Assembly (NCBI GenBank): GCA_002104985.1
Contig: MCGO01000008.1
Span: forward strand, 558,001-622,000
DNA length: 64,000 nt
Direction of reading: 5' to 3'
DNA from: Rhizoclosmatium globosum
Taxonomy: Eukaryota; Chytridiomycota; Chytridiomycetes; Chytridiales; Chytriomycetaceae
Each line of letters opens with the position of its first letter. The stretch's first letter is position 1. The position numbers and the translations under genes are program-made. This document shows positions 22,795-36,826 of the stretch, piece after piece. The notes beneath the pieces are model-generated. The model saw only the letters and a program-made list of their open reading frames with translations, was not told the origin of the DNA and made no database searches.

Positions 22795-25700
22795 ATGTTT
22801 GGAATCAAGACAGGACACTGTTGGCGACAGGTCCGACCATCGCAGCTTTCAAGGCACGCCACCACCGCCACTACCGCCAGTGTCAGTGCCAGCACAGCAG
22901 CAACAGAGAATGCGCAAAGTCTAAGGATCGGCCCAAGCGCCGGAACCAGACCTCAAACTCAAACAACAACGAACCTCCAAAAAGTCCTCCACAGCAACGC
23001 CAAAGTCAGCACCATCGTCGCCGCGGTTGAATCCGCAACGTTGTCCGAACTGCGGCGCCTCAAATCGGACGACTGGGCCCGTCTCGCCGCCGCAGTTGCC
23101 GCCTCGCCTACGTCAACTCCGGCGCACGATGCGGGCCGACTTAGGCGGCTTGTGGACACTTTCAAACTCAGAAACATCACGTGCAAAGATTACTCAATCA
23201 TTCTGGCTTTCGCAAAATCTGCTGTTGCTGCAAACTTGGTCAGTTCTACAAATGATCTCATCACTCTCCTCAACGATGTTGCTCGGGTATCTCCTTCGCC
23301 CTTATACTTTCATCAATTCTACTTGGAATTAGCCAACTCGTTGTGCCGAAAAAACCAGCCTTTCTTAGGTGAGGGTATTGATGTCAACATACACCGGCTA
23401 ATACACTTTTTAGCTTGGGACGCGGTGAATATTGGATCGAAGGAAATGAAAGCAATGAATACCGCTCGAAATAATCCAGTGGTACTTCCTGCACGGATTG
23501 TAAGCAATGTCGCACGGGAAATCTTAAGTTGTCTTTCCTTTGTTGGTTATGGGCATCAATCCAATTGTGCAAAAGGTCGGTCCGTCATCAAAGAACTGAT
23601 TCAGATGCATGAAGAAGATGGCCAATTCATCGGCGACTTTCCTTATATCGTGCTGGCAAAGTTGTCGTCAAGTACAGACGCAAAGGATGCCTTTATTGTA
23701 TCTGCTAACGCTCGGTATACGTCTGATGCTGTCACTGAATTCTTGGAATACGCTTGTGTCGAGAAAAAGTGGGAGCCTACATCGGAAGCTTACAATCACC
23801 TTGTTTTCCATGCACTCCGAGCTTCTAATGTCAAACTTGCATCGGATTTGCTCGAAAAATCAAAATACCAGCTTGATTTTCATGTTTGTCGTCGAATTTT
23901 GCGTGAACTTGGGAAGTTGGGACAGATGGAGTTGGCTGAAAAGTGCTACCAAGCCAGCATCCAATTCGATTCAGCACCCTCATCCGACGAGTTAAATAAG
24001 CACATTGAATTAATTGTAGAAGAGGATGCAAAATCTCTTGATCTACAACAAGAATTGGTCCAAGCATGGACAGTTCAGGAAGCTAATCCGCAAAGTATCA
24101 AAGCCGTCGATAATTTTATGGAACGTTTTTCTACCGATATACCTGTTTGGACGATCTCTACTCTTTATTGTGTTGCTTCGTTCTACGTTCGCGCTGCATT
24201 GCCTATTCCTGCGTTGAAATACTTCAACATCCTTAAGCAATCCGCAAAAGCCATGAATTTATCTCAGGAGGCCACATCCGAAGAGACTTCTCCATTTGTA
24301 CGTATTGAAGCGATGTTTAATCAACTGCTGTATGCGTTTGCAAAATCGGGGGATTTTAAAGCCATAATGGAACTGTATGATGACAAAATTGTAAATGGAC
24401 GGAGTCTGCAAATTAACGTTGAGACTTGCACGGTCCTTGTCTCTACATTTGGTGTGACATATCCAGAAGCGGCAGCCCGTTTCCTTGATGACTATGAATC
24501 GACAGGACGCACTGCAGACGTTATTCTATATACATCCTTAATCAGCTGCCATATTCGTGGAAACAGACTTCCACAATCCATTCAGCTTTTTCAACGCATG
24601 AAGTCTAAGGGCGTTTCTCCAAACGTCAATACATTTAATGCAGTTGTACAAGGTCTATGTGTATCTGGAAAAATCGAATCCGCAATGGAGTTTGTTAAAA
24701 CGATGGATAAGGCCAAAGTAGCTCCAGACACAGCCACGTTCAACACATTACTCACAGCGGTTTTAAAACGAAGTCGATGGAGCGATGCGGATATGCTCGT
24801 CCGACAAATGGAAGACCGCGGATTAAATTGGGATCGAACGACATTCAACATCTGGATTAACGCACACATCCGCCGTGAAGGTGGAAACGTGGAAGAAGCC
24901 GAACGTCTCTTTGAGCAAATGCAGCGGGCGCCTTACTTTTTCAGGCCTAGCCATAGTACATACGACGCGCACTTGTACCACCACTTGTTCAGGAAGGATT
25001 GGACCTCTGCAGAGCTTCTAGTTCGTGACATGTACCCGCTTGTGCAAGGTCCAAGTCAAGTCCGTGTCACGCAGGAAAACGCTGCTGCTGTGTGGAAGTC
25101 ATATCGAATCTTAATCAGTGCACTTGCCGCTGCTGGAGAACGTGACCGTGCCGAAGTTCACTATCGGACGTTGGTGGATTCCATGTGGGGAACGTATTCA
25201 GCGCAAGTTAAGGCGAATCTTGCGTCCATCCGTATCGCCCTTGTCAAAGCCGCGGCTAAAGACGGGGATTTGGAGTATTGCCGTGATATGATGAATGACT
25301 TTATTGCGACGGAAGGGGTGGCAAATGATTCCCTCAATGCCGTTATGATTACTGCGTTTTCTTTGGCAGGTGACTTTCGAGGTGCTGTTGAGTGGGCGAA
25401 CCAAATTATTCCTGGAGCTGGAACTGGAACTACGACTTTAGCCAAGATTAAAGGAATATCTACACATGGACGAAGCTCCAGGAAAGACGCTGCCAGCGGG
25501 AATGAAAATTGGAATGACCTTGGTTTTGGACGGGGTTCTTCTTATGCACTTATGCTTACCTATGCCAGAGCAGGAGACTTGGAGGGTGTCCTTGCTATTC
25601 ATAAGCAGATGCTCAATTTAGAGTCTTGGGGATTCTCAAACTACAAAGAATTTAAGAAACCTGGTCAAGCCTATTCTATTAACGAGGCGAATGTCCTCCT

Positions 25701-26220
25701 GAATTGCTGTACTCTCTTGAAGAATGGAACAAAAGCCCTTGAAATTTGGAAATCAATGTGGAGATATCAAGAAATCAAACGAAATGAACGAACGAGAGCA
25801 ACTCCGCGAGGACCATCTTCCATGTCTTCTCAAGGATTGGTTGAAATATTCGGAGTTGATCGTATTACAGTTTCGTTGATTATTGATTCACTGTCATTCA
25901 GCAAAATGCCAAAGGAACTGGATGCAATCTGGAAAACAGTGAAAGAAGTTTTCCCACTTGACTTGAATAACTATATCTCGTATTCGGAGTCTTTAGCTCG
26001 GCGCGGCGACCTTCGTGGTTGTCTCACATTCCTTGAAAGGGAAATAATTGATGGAAACCACAAGTTGAAATTGGAACCCAAGATATTTTGGTCTGTATGC
26101 AAGTTGCTCAACCGAGAGAAGGATTCCCAATACATCGAAGGGTGGTGGGAATTGATGAGGAGGAGATGCCCCGAGTTTGAGCAGGAAGTGATAAAGAAAA
26201 CTCAGTATAAATTAAAATAA
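22795..26220 (+). CDS. pentatricopeptide-repeat protein, mitochondrial
   Basis: Single long exon of 1141 codons from the ATG at 22795. The N-terminus is rich in Arg, Ser and Thr with few acids (CWRQVRPSQLSRHATTATT), like a mitochondrial presequence. Tandem 35-residue PPR units are plain in the middle, for example VILYTSLISCHIRGNRLPQS, NTFNAVVQGLCVSGKIESA and ATFNTLLTAVLKRSRWSDA. PPR proteins bind organelle RNA and act in its processing, stability or translation. The target is not predictable here. The gene starts 42 bp after the end of the preceding gene on the same strand. Confidence 0.9.
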   Translation: MFGIKTGHCWRQVRPSQLSRHATTATTASVSASTAATENAQSLRIGPSAGTRPQTQTTTNLQKVLHSNAKVSTIVAAVESATLSELRRLKSDDWARLAAAVAASPTSTPAHDAGRLRRLVDTFKLRNITCKDYSIILAFAKSAVAANLVSSTNDLITLLNDVARVSPSPLYFHQFYLELANSLCRKNQPFLGEGIDVNIHRLIHFLAWDAVNIGSKEMKAMNTARNNPVVLPARIVSNVAREILSCLSFVGYGHQSNCAKGRSVIKELIQMHEEDGQFIGDFPYIVLAKLSSSTDAKDAFIVSANARYTSDAVTEFLEYACVEKKWEPTSEAYNHLVFHALRASNVKLASDLLEKSKYQLDFHVCRRILRELGKLGQMELAEKCYQASIQFDSAPSSDELNKHIELIVEEDAKSLDLQQELVQAWTVQEANPQSIKAVDNFMERFSTDIPVWTISTLYCVASFYVRAALPIPALKYFNILKQSAKAMNLSQEATSEETSPFVRIEAMFNQLLYAFAKSGDFKAIMELYDDKIVNGRSLQINVETCTVLVSTFGVTYPEAAARFLDDYESTGRTADVILYTSLISCHIRGNRLPQSIQLFQRMKSKGVSPNVNTFNAVVQGLCVSGKIESAMEFVKTMDKAKVAPDTATFNTLLTAVLKRSRWSDADMLVRQMEDRGLNWDRTTFNIWINAHIRREGGNVEEAERLFEQMQRAPYFFRPSHSTYDAHLYHHLFRKDWTSAELLVRDMYPLVQGPSQVRVTQENAAAVWKSYRILISALAAAGERDRAEVHYRTLVDSMWGTYSAQVKANLASIRIALVKAAAKDGDLEYCRDMMNDFIATEGVANDSLNAVMITAFSLAGDFRGAVEWANQIIPGAGTGTTTLAKIKGISTHGRSSRKDAASGNENWNDLGFGRGSSYALMLTYARAGDLEGVLAIHKQMLNLESWGFSNYKEFKKPGQAYSINEANVLLNCCTLLKNGTKALEIWKSMWRYQEIKRNERTRATPRGPSSMSSQGLVEIFGVDRITVSLIIDSLSFSKMPKELDAIWKTVKEVFPLDLNNYISYSESLARRGDLRGCLTFLEREIIDGNHKLKLEPKIFWSVCKLLNREKDSQYIEGWWELMRRRCPEFEQEVIKKTQYKLK

Positions 26221-26277
26221 AAGCTCTTTTAGTGGGGAACACACAGAAGAATGTTGAAGAGACCAAAAATGGGGAGG

Positions 26278-27676
26278 TCAATATTGCATCTCATCATCAC
26301 TGCCAGAACTAGAACCGCTGCTTGATCCTGACCCAGAATCAGATCCCGAACTTGAGTCCGAATCCGATCCAGAGCTTGATGATCCAGATGACGAGGAGTC
26401 AGACGACGAGTCATTTAATCCCATATCGTCATCCCCATCCAATCCCGCGTTATGAGGAATAAGTCCCAAATTTTTGGCTTGTTGGAGTAATAAGACGGCT
26501 TCAGGATTAATATGTCCATTGTTCGCCCGTTTAAGCTTCTTCAGTGTTCCCATAATCAATTTTGCTGCTCTCGCCAACTCCTTTTTGGACTTTGGCTTTG
26601 GTCTTGCCGAAGACGATGAGGACGATGATACAGACGCTGGTGGAACATACAAGTGCTGTTGTTGAGGAGGTGGTTGTGGTGTAGGTTGATGAAAGACTGG
26701 TAACGCAGTGGGTGCGACGGAGGGAAGTTGGTTATGAGCGTGATAGTTCATACCGGCATTGATAATACTGGCTGTGACGCTACCACCGCCAGATTTAGCT
26801 GGAGCAGGCGGCATACCTTTCTTTTGAGCAGCGACAACATTGCTTGCAGCCTCATCATCCAGTTTCCTCCGACGCTTGACTTCGAAATCTTCAGTTGTAA
26901 CTGGCGTGAAGTAAGTTGAACGCATAAGAGATGTGATGTTGAAGATTCCGTTGGGTGGGAGGAGATGAGCTGGAATAGGATCTGGTGGTGGTGGGTATGA
27001 TGCAAGCAGATTTGCCGGCATGAACGAAACCTCTGGTGTTGGTGTTGGGGAAGCATGTTGTTGGAGCTGTTGTAACGCCTGGCTGCTCAGGTTCGTGATA
27101 CGCTTGGGTGGGGGCCGGATCTAGACTATTCTTTTAGGAGTGAAGAGTTAGGAGAGAGTAACGTACCTTCACAGAGTCGACAACTAGAGGTTCAGCAGGG
27201 ATATCATCTGAAGCAGGTGGCTTAGGGGCAGCAGGGGGTGGCGTACCAGATACTGACGATGCCGTTGCAAGAGCGTGCATCTGGTGGGGCAATGGCGGTG
27301 GAGGGTTCCCTTCTTTCTTATTCTTACTGCGCCAATTAGAGAACCTGGTGTAGATATTTAGCCAATTGTTCATCAAGTGTTCAAGGAGCGCCATACCATG
27401 TCTTGACTTTCTGCGCGCTTTCTTGGACTTCTTCAGCAATCACTTTGACCTATAGTGAAGTGTTTTAATAATTACTGAAGGAGACCTAGGGTGCCCTGGG
27501 GGGTGCTGCGTAGTTGGCGGACCCCCCTGCCCCAATAATAGGCTCACCTCCTCCGCAGACGGTCGCGGGTTGAGTTCGTAGTAGCCCTTGAGGATCTGGG
27601 CCTGGTCTGCTCGGAAGCGCTGCAGCGGAACACTCGTCGACCCGGACGTGGGAGTCGAGGCATCTAGGTCTGTCAT
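26278..27676 (-). CDS. homeobox transcription factor
   Basis: The homeodomain is built from three exons. The first gives LQRFRADQAQILKGYYELN then PRPSAEE; the second VKVIAEEVQESAQKVKTW; the third FSNWRSKNKKEG. The recognition helix has the W-F-x-N-x-R core (WFSNWRSKNKK), and PSAEE precedes helix 2. Downstream the protein is Pro/Gln/Ser-rich and includes NGIFNITSLMRSTYF and a basic patch (FEVKRRRKLDDE). It ends with a Ser/Asp/Gly repeat tail before SDDEMQY. It is likely a nuclear DNA-binding regulator. The start is the ATG at 27674-27676. Some 400 residues in total; targets unknown. Confidence 0.85.
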
Positions 27677-27866
27677 GGCTGCTTTTTTCGTTTTCGAAGC
27701 TGGGCATCGGAGAAAAGGAGGAAAGGTTGGACCAAGTTGGACTCAAAAATTATGCCTTTTCTCTCTTCCTTTCTTCTGTTTTACATTCAATGATTTATTG
27801 GAAGAAGCATACTAAGATTTGGGAATAAGAAAAGAGCTGATAACCTTGCAAACACGTCGTCCTCGT

Positions 27867-28824
27867 TTAGTCACTCTTTGACTTCTCACCGCTTGCCTCC
27901 AACTCCTTCCTCTTCTTGATCTTGTCAAAGAACATTTCCTTCTCGTACTGCTCCACAGGCTTCTTGTAGCTTCCACCAATGCGGTCCCACAAAGTAGTGT
28001 ATTGACCATAGTTGTAGTTGAACTCGAGATGGTGAATCGTGTGGTGAGCACATGAAAGCAAGATCTCATCGTTGGAAATGTATACTCTATAATCTTATTA
28101 GTAAAATTCATCAGTTGATCACACACTGCCACATTACCCATCATGAATAGAAATGGTCCAGAACTGAACAAAGATGAAAGCGCAGATGTACAATGGCTTG
28201 TACATTGGGAACATGTACACATACAAGTGGTATGGAATAGATTGTCCGTATCCATCCTATAAAATGACACTAGTCAGACCCTCATTACAAACTAACACAA
28301 AAACTCACCAGCCAGTGGAACGCAAGCGCAGAGTACGGAGTGCAGACCTTCCATAAATGGTGCGGCTTATGCAACCATCCGTACACAGAAGGGTGATGGA
28401 ACCCACGATGGATCCAGTACACCAAACAATCCGTGAACAAGAAGAAAGTCACAATCTGCAATGGCACTTCCCACCACGTCTCAATAGTGTCGTACAACTT
28501 GCTGTATCCAACCAATTCAAAGTAGAACCATGGTACTGTCACGGTTGCTGTCCATGGCAGTGACTCAAGCGACAGGTAGATTTCTCGGGCAACCTGATTA
28601 GGCAGCATTTTGGGGTGCTTGAGTGTTTCGCGATCGAATAGGAAATAGAAGTTGAGGGTTGCTCCAAGAAGGTATTGGAAAGCTCCAAGAACAGTCAGAC
28701 AGACCCAGAGCTGCACGAGGATACGAGGCGTGGAGTCATGTACTGTCCAGACTGGACTGTCAGTGAACAAGTCGAAGGCAGAGTCAAACACTGGGTTGGT
28801 GTAGTTGAGGAGAAAGTCGGCCAT
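27867..28824 (-). CDS. ERG3: C-5 sterol desaturase (ERG3-type)
   Basis: Di-iron membrane enzyme that introduces the C5-6 double bond in ergosterol synthesis at the ER. It starts [15 protein letters not shown]. Multiple hydrophobic segments flank the three His clusters: HRGFHH, HKPHH and [15 protein letters not shown]. Family phrases such as [25 protein letters not shown] and [10 protein letters not shown] place it with ERG3/lathosterol oxidase rather than ERG25. Two short introns lie near 28085-28140 and 28258-28309. The C-terminus is Lys-rich (EKSKSD), consistent with ER retention. Confidence 0.9.
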
Positions 28825-29045
28825 GACGTGAACCAATAGTGTCAGTGTGACGACTTTTTTTCGATGTCCCGAAGAATTCAATCGTACGACCCTCCTAATT
28901 TCACGACAAACACAAACAATGGGATTATATGACACATAATCCATAGGATACATTTATTTTCAAACGATCCTCCACAAAAACATTGACTTCACTCCCCTGC
29001 GACAAGAACAAAATGCACTTAATTCAAAACAAAACATAACACTTT

Positions 29046-31732
<2,687 letters not shown>

Positions 31733-32145
31733 GGATGGAGAGTGTTTTTGGAGGGGTGGTTTTTGGCGATTGTTCTTTCGTTTCTCTGTTTCCCGCTCGG
31801 ACAATGGTGCAAGGTTCCTCTTTTATTGTGCCGCTTCTCTTTGCCGGCAATGTTCAACGCCGCCTAACTTCCAGCGCCATTGTTGCACTCGGCGGCCTTG
31901 AGCGGTGCGATCGGAACGCGGAAGCCCCGGATCACAGATATCTCTTTCTTTGATTGGCAACAGCCACGTGGAATATGGGCTGCGTAAATCACCATTGTAT
32001 AATATTTTGTGTTGAGCTTGTGCAGACAGAAGAGAACTAAAAAGGAATCGCGTCAACAAAGAATGTTCGACGAGTGGCTGTGGTTGAAGAATTCGACAAG
32101 AAACAGTCGAACCCCTTGTCAAACTTCTTTTGAATCACTCACTCA

Positions 32146-33690
32146 ATGGAGCACTTTGTCGACAACTCTGGTCTAGGCCAGCGACCCCGCGCACCAACGA
32201 TGCCGCCTACTTCGACCGGCACAGCTCCAACAACGACAACAACGAATGGCCCACGCGGTGTGAGTCACGGCCACGCAGCAACGACAGCCTCGCGAACCAC
32301 AACTGCCTCGTCGTCGACCTCGGCCTCGTCCAGCGCCACGGCCGCCGCCCAATCCCACGTCTTCTACTCGAACCCGGCCTCGTATGCGCCCTCAATCGAA
32401 CTCGCGGAAAAGCCAAAGAAGCCAACCTTGGCATCATCAAACAGAATCGCTGATTCGGCGGACACGGTTGTTGCCGGTCAAAACTCAAAGTCCTATGGCT
32501 CCTTCCCCCAGCCTGACACGTATGCCTCGGACGCTGAACTGGCCCGCCAGCTGGCGATCCAGGAGAATGCTCCATCAGATGCTCCGGGATCAATTCCAAA
32601 GGCCCTGCACTCTCCTTACGTACGAAATCAACTCGCAGGCCTCAAAGTCCACAGACCTTACTTCCTTTGGACAATGACTTTTGTCCAAGTCATCATGATT
32701 GTTGTCGAACTCATTGTAAACTCTCAAAAGACGGGCTCAATTATTGCTACAAACCCAATGAACTATATGATTGGTCCCTCCATCGGCGTCATTATTCAAA
32801 CTGGTGCAAGATTTACCCCTTGTATGCGTCCAAACACTATCTACGACAAACCAGGGTCTCAGCTTCAATGTCCAAATGGCATCTCAAGTTCAACTCAGGC
32901 ATGGTCAAACGGTCAATCTGTCGATATTTGTACTCTGGATCAAATTTGTGGAATGGGTGGCCTCAATGGACAACCTCCCAACCAATGGTTTCGTTTTATA
33001 ACTCCAATCTTCTTGCATGGAGGTATCATCCACCTTCTCATGAACCTGTCTTTCCAATGTCGTACCGGATTTCAAATGGAACAAGACTTTGGATGGTGGA
33101 GAATGGGTTGTATCTATCTTATTTCTGGTATTGGGGGATTCCTATTTGGTGGAAACTACTCTGGTATGAGTCCATCAGTTGGATGTTCCGGTGCATTGTT
33201 TGGTGAGTATCTCTATCATTCTGGTGCAACTCTAATTCATACACAGGATTGATTGCGTGTCTTTTGATTGATTTGATTCAAAACTGGCGACTCGTCAAAA
33301 ACCCAGGCTGGGAACTCGCTAAACTTATATTCCTCATTCTTATTTCCTTTTTGCTTGGTACTTTGCCCTTCTTGGACAACTTCGCTCATATCGGAGGTTT
33401 CTTTTGTGGGGCTTTGGCTGGCCTCATCTTTATGCCAACGATTTACTACAACAAGACAGACAAGATTGTTAAAATCACTCTGCAGATCATTGCCGTCCCT
33501 GTTTTGATTATCGTGTATTCATTGATGATTGCTGGTGAGTTTTCGCCTGATTTGAACTTGTAATTTGTCTTCTTACCAACTTTTAGGATTCTACAATGTT
33601 TGGAACAATTGCCCATGGTGCAAGTACCTTACTTGCATACCTGGATTTCCTTGGTGTGAGGAAAAGTGGGGACTCGCCTTAGGACCTTGA
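32146..33690 (+). CDS. rhomboid intramembrane serine protease
   Basis: A long Ser/Thr/Ala-rich cytosolic N-terminus (about 165 residues) leads to several membrane helices. The catalytic Ser lies in VGCSGALFG (GxSG) and the catalytic His in FAHIGGFFCG. The helix 2 motif FLHGGIIHLLMNLSFQ is also present, so the enzyme should be active. The loop between helices 1 and 2 is large and has several Cys (FTPCMRPN, LQCPNG, DICTLDQICGMGG), as in eukaryotic secretory-type rhomboids. Two introns interrupt it near 33203-33246 and 33536-33587. It ends WCEEKWGLALGP. Divergent from GFA1 with 413 bp between starts. Substrates unknown. Confidence 0.9.
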
Positions 33691-33782
33691 TGAAGTAAAT
33701 TGGTTTCTCATTCAATCTTATTATTATCCATCAGCATCATTTTTCATCTGTATTTAATCATTAAATAATTTGACAAAACTTC

Positions 33783-35333
33783 TTATTGACGCGGTTTGAA
33801 GAATTTTGAGATGCTGGGTTGAGCCTTGTCGGATGTTTTTGCCTTCTTTGTTACGGAAGACACTCCCTTCTTCTTATCCGTCATTATTTTCACGACTTTC
33901 TTGAGAGTAACGGGGACAGCCCCAGTCTCCATATCATCCAAAGTCCACCATGCTTTTCCATCGTCCAATTTTGGTGAAAGGCCATCGTTAGCGTCGATCA
34001 CAAACCATTCCACGTTCATGGTTAACCGTATGTGAGAGAACAAATGGACAACGGAACCAAGAGAGGTTTTATGTTTCACTTGTCCCCCGAAGGACACTTT
34101 AATTGAGTTACAAAGGCTTGCAGGCTCTCGAAATATTTCAAGCCCGTCAGAGGACTCAATTGGAATATGTGGAAAGTCCCACAAGTTTGCCAAGAGTCCT
34201 TTCGGCGGTCTCTGAGCCACCAAGAACTTTGATGGAGCATCAGCAAACGGGAGTTCAAGGATTGCAACTACAACATCTGGAGTGGTTATGATTAATAAAC
34301 TTCAACATAATTTTTATCGCGAGCAGACCTTTTTCATCAGCTGCCTTCTTCTTTGCAATAGCTGGATAACGTGTCACGGCACAGTTTTCAATGTCTACAT
34401 CTGGAGGCAGACAGCTTTCGCAATGAGACTCGGATCCTTCTTCGTCATCCAACGAACGTTTCCTATCCGATTTCTTGCCAGTCAACAACACGTCTTTCGC
34501 CTTAGATGCGAAAGCTTGCATCTACGTTACAGTAAATATTTAAAAGTTCTTCACAACGATTTCCTAACCTCTTCAAAAGCGTGACAATGTAATTTCACAG
34601 GGCAAGTCTCGCAACTTGGATTCTGAGGAGTACAGACTGTAGCCCCCAACTCCATCAGTCCCTGATTAAAGTCTCCAGGCCTTTCGTGATCCAGAATCCG
34701 CTCCGCAAGAGCCCAATGCGTTTCCATTGCCTTCTTCGATTTCGGATCCATGCCCAATGACCTCATCCGCGATAAGACCCGAATTACATTCCCATCAACT
34801 AACGCCGCCGGCTTATTATACGCCTGACTCACAATTGCGCCCGCCGTGTATTTACCAACCCCAGGAATTTCCTTCTCGAGCGCCACAGGGTCATCCGGCA
34901 ACCGTCCTTTGAACCGATCCACGACAATCTTGGCGGCCTCAAGCATCCGCGTTCCCCGTGAATAGTACCCAAGCCCGCTCCAGACCTCATGCACCTCCTC
35001 CGTCGTGGCTTTGGCGAGAGACTCCATTGTAGGCCACTTTGCCATCCACTTTTCGTAGTATGCAATGACGGTAGCGATTCTGGTTTGTTGGGACATGATT
35101 TCCGAGACCCAGACTTCGTAGGCGCGTTGGGCTTGGAGGGTGTGGTTGGTTGTAGGTGTGAATGGTTTGCGCCAGGGGAGTTCTCGTTGCTCGCTGTCGA
35201 ACCATTTAAGGAGTGACGATTGGAGAGTGGATATTTCTTGGTCGGAGGGGAATGTGTGGTATGTTGGGTCGTGAGAAGGCATTCGACGATAGTTTTTCGG
35301 ACATTCCCGTCTCGATCCCTGTCTGAAATTCAT
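33783..35333 (-). CDS. A/G-specific adenine DNA glycosylase (MutY/MUTYH)
   Basis: Base-excision repair enzyme removing adenine opposite 8-oxoguanine. The HhH-GPD core reads EIPGVGKYTAGAIVSQAY then VDGNVIRVLSR. An iron-sulfur cluster loop follows with Cys spacing 6-2-5 (CTPQNPSCETCPVKLHC). The C-terminal NUDIX-like domain (VAQRPPKGLLANLWDFP) senses 8-oxoG. The last residues, QPSISKFFKPRQ, form a PCNA-interacting box (Q-x-x-I-x-x-F-F). Introns lie near 34274-34327 and 34526-34567. The longest frame starts at 35333, but the Met in RRMPSHDP (about 35282) is also a possible start. Confidence 0.93.
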
Positions 35334-36826
35334 CGCTCAATAACGCAATTCAACAAATAATACATACAAGGAATGGGTTTATTCAGGATACGTCGGGCAG
35401 TTTCTGGCCGTCAGAAAATAACTTAACAGCTCCCGTAAACTAAAAACAAAGAAAATGGCAATAGGGCAATGAGTTTTTATATGTTTGATATATATACGTA
35501 CTTTTTTTAACATAAACAACAGAATAAAACCGCGTAGAGAAAATCGATTCGACGTGTTTGGTATTGGTTTCAAAAATCGTGCAAAAATCGAGGTGTTTGG
35601 GATTGGTTTCAAAGGTGTCAAACCTCCTACTCACAGTAGACGCCACGTGAAGGCTCCAAACAAAGTCTACCAAAATAATAGGGGACAGAGGAGCTCATAC
35701 AGATCAACAATAAACAGGTTGCGCACATCACACATCACATATCCATTGCAACCAGCTAGTGGCTTGAGATACCACATAACTCCGGCTGGTACAAGGAAAG
35801 GCTAGAGGCATTTCAGCGCGACCCTCACCCACGAACTCGTGAATCAGGGCGAGTTTGCCCTTTGACAGGCCGAGTGAGACTATCCCGTTGGCCTAAGATA
35901 TCTCACTCACTCGTTTCAACTCGCGCCGTCTGAAAGAAGGTGTGGCTTATAATTTGGAGGCATGTGTAGGGTATCCAGAGAATGTGGACAGCTTCGAGAG
36001 GAAATCTCGAAAGATTCCTCTGTTATCGCTGCCCACCTCGACCCCCCTCCTCCCGGACTTCAGCGCAGGCCCCCGTCCGTCATTGAAGGGCAAGGCTTTT
36101 GTCTCCTGCGTCCCGAGGGCATTGGAGTCTTGTTCTTTCGAACGAGATACGTATCAGCAGGGGCGGGGGAAGCACTGAGGCTTCATGCATGCAAGCGCCC
36201 ATTTGCAGGAGACCCTGGTTGTGATCTGGTGGGGACTGGAAGCTCGTTGGTTTTTGGCATGTTTTGAGAGACGGATTGGCTCTGTTTTATATCTGAATTT
36301 GGAGGGAGGGAAAGATTTTTTGCCTTTGTTTTGACCAACTGACAATTCTGCATCTCCACGCGCAGTCTGATTGGCTGCCTTTTTTGCGCTTTTTGCTTTT
36401 TCTTTCCTTTCGAATATTATTACATACAGAGAAAGAGGGAAACTCAGGGATCAAAACTCTGTACTTGGGATGAACTAGTCATAACTGAGGCATTCATCAA
36501 TGCCTTTTGACTTAGTTTCAGAAACAAAAATCGAATCCCTGATTAAAGTCAAACCTCAAATCAAATTTATCTTAACCTTCAGTTACATGAAAGGAGTGGT
36601 ATGCTTCGCAATGACACACTGAGGTCTTTTTGATATCATTTTGTATGGCGTTCTCCATCGATCTTCTTCCCCTTCTCGTCATCTTCTGGCTTTTCGAATT
36701 CCTTAACAGAAACCCAAATTTTTTAGTGCTCGTCGTATCAATTTACAGAAATCGCCCATTCTGGTTATCCCTTTGTTCCCTTTGTCCCCACACGTTCACA
36801 GGAATTCTCTCAAAAAACCACACTTC
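35334..36826. other. gene-free region, about 1.5 kb
   Basis: The longest stretch without a convincing gene. It has a short imperfect duplication near 35563-35613 (TGTTTGG-ATTGGTTTC twice). Overlapping open frames at 35942-36267 have no recognisable motif. The right end serves as the promoter of the isolated rhodopsin-cyclase gene. I see no tRNA, rRNA or transposon ends. Confidence 0.5.
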
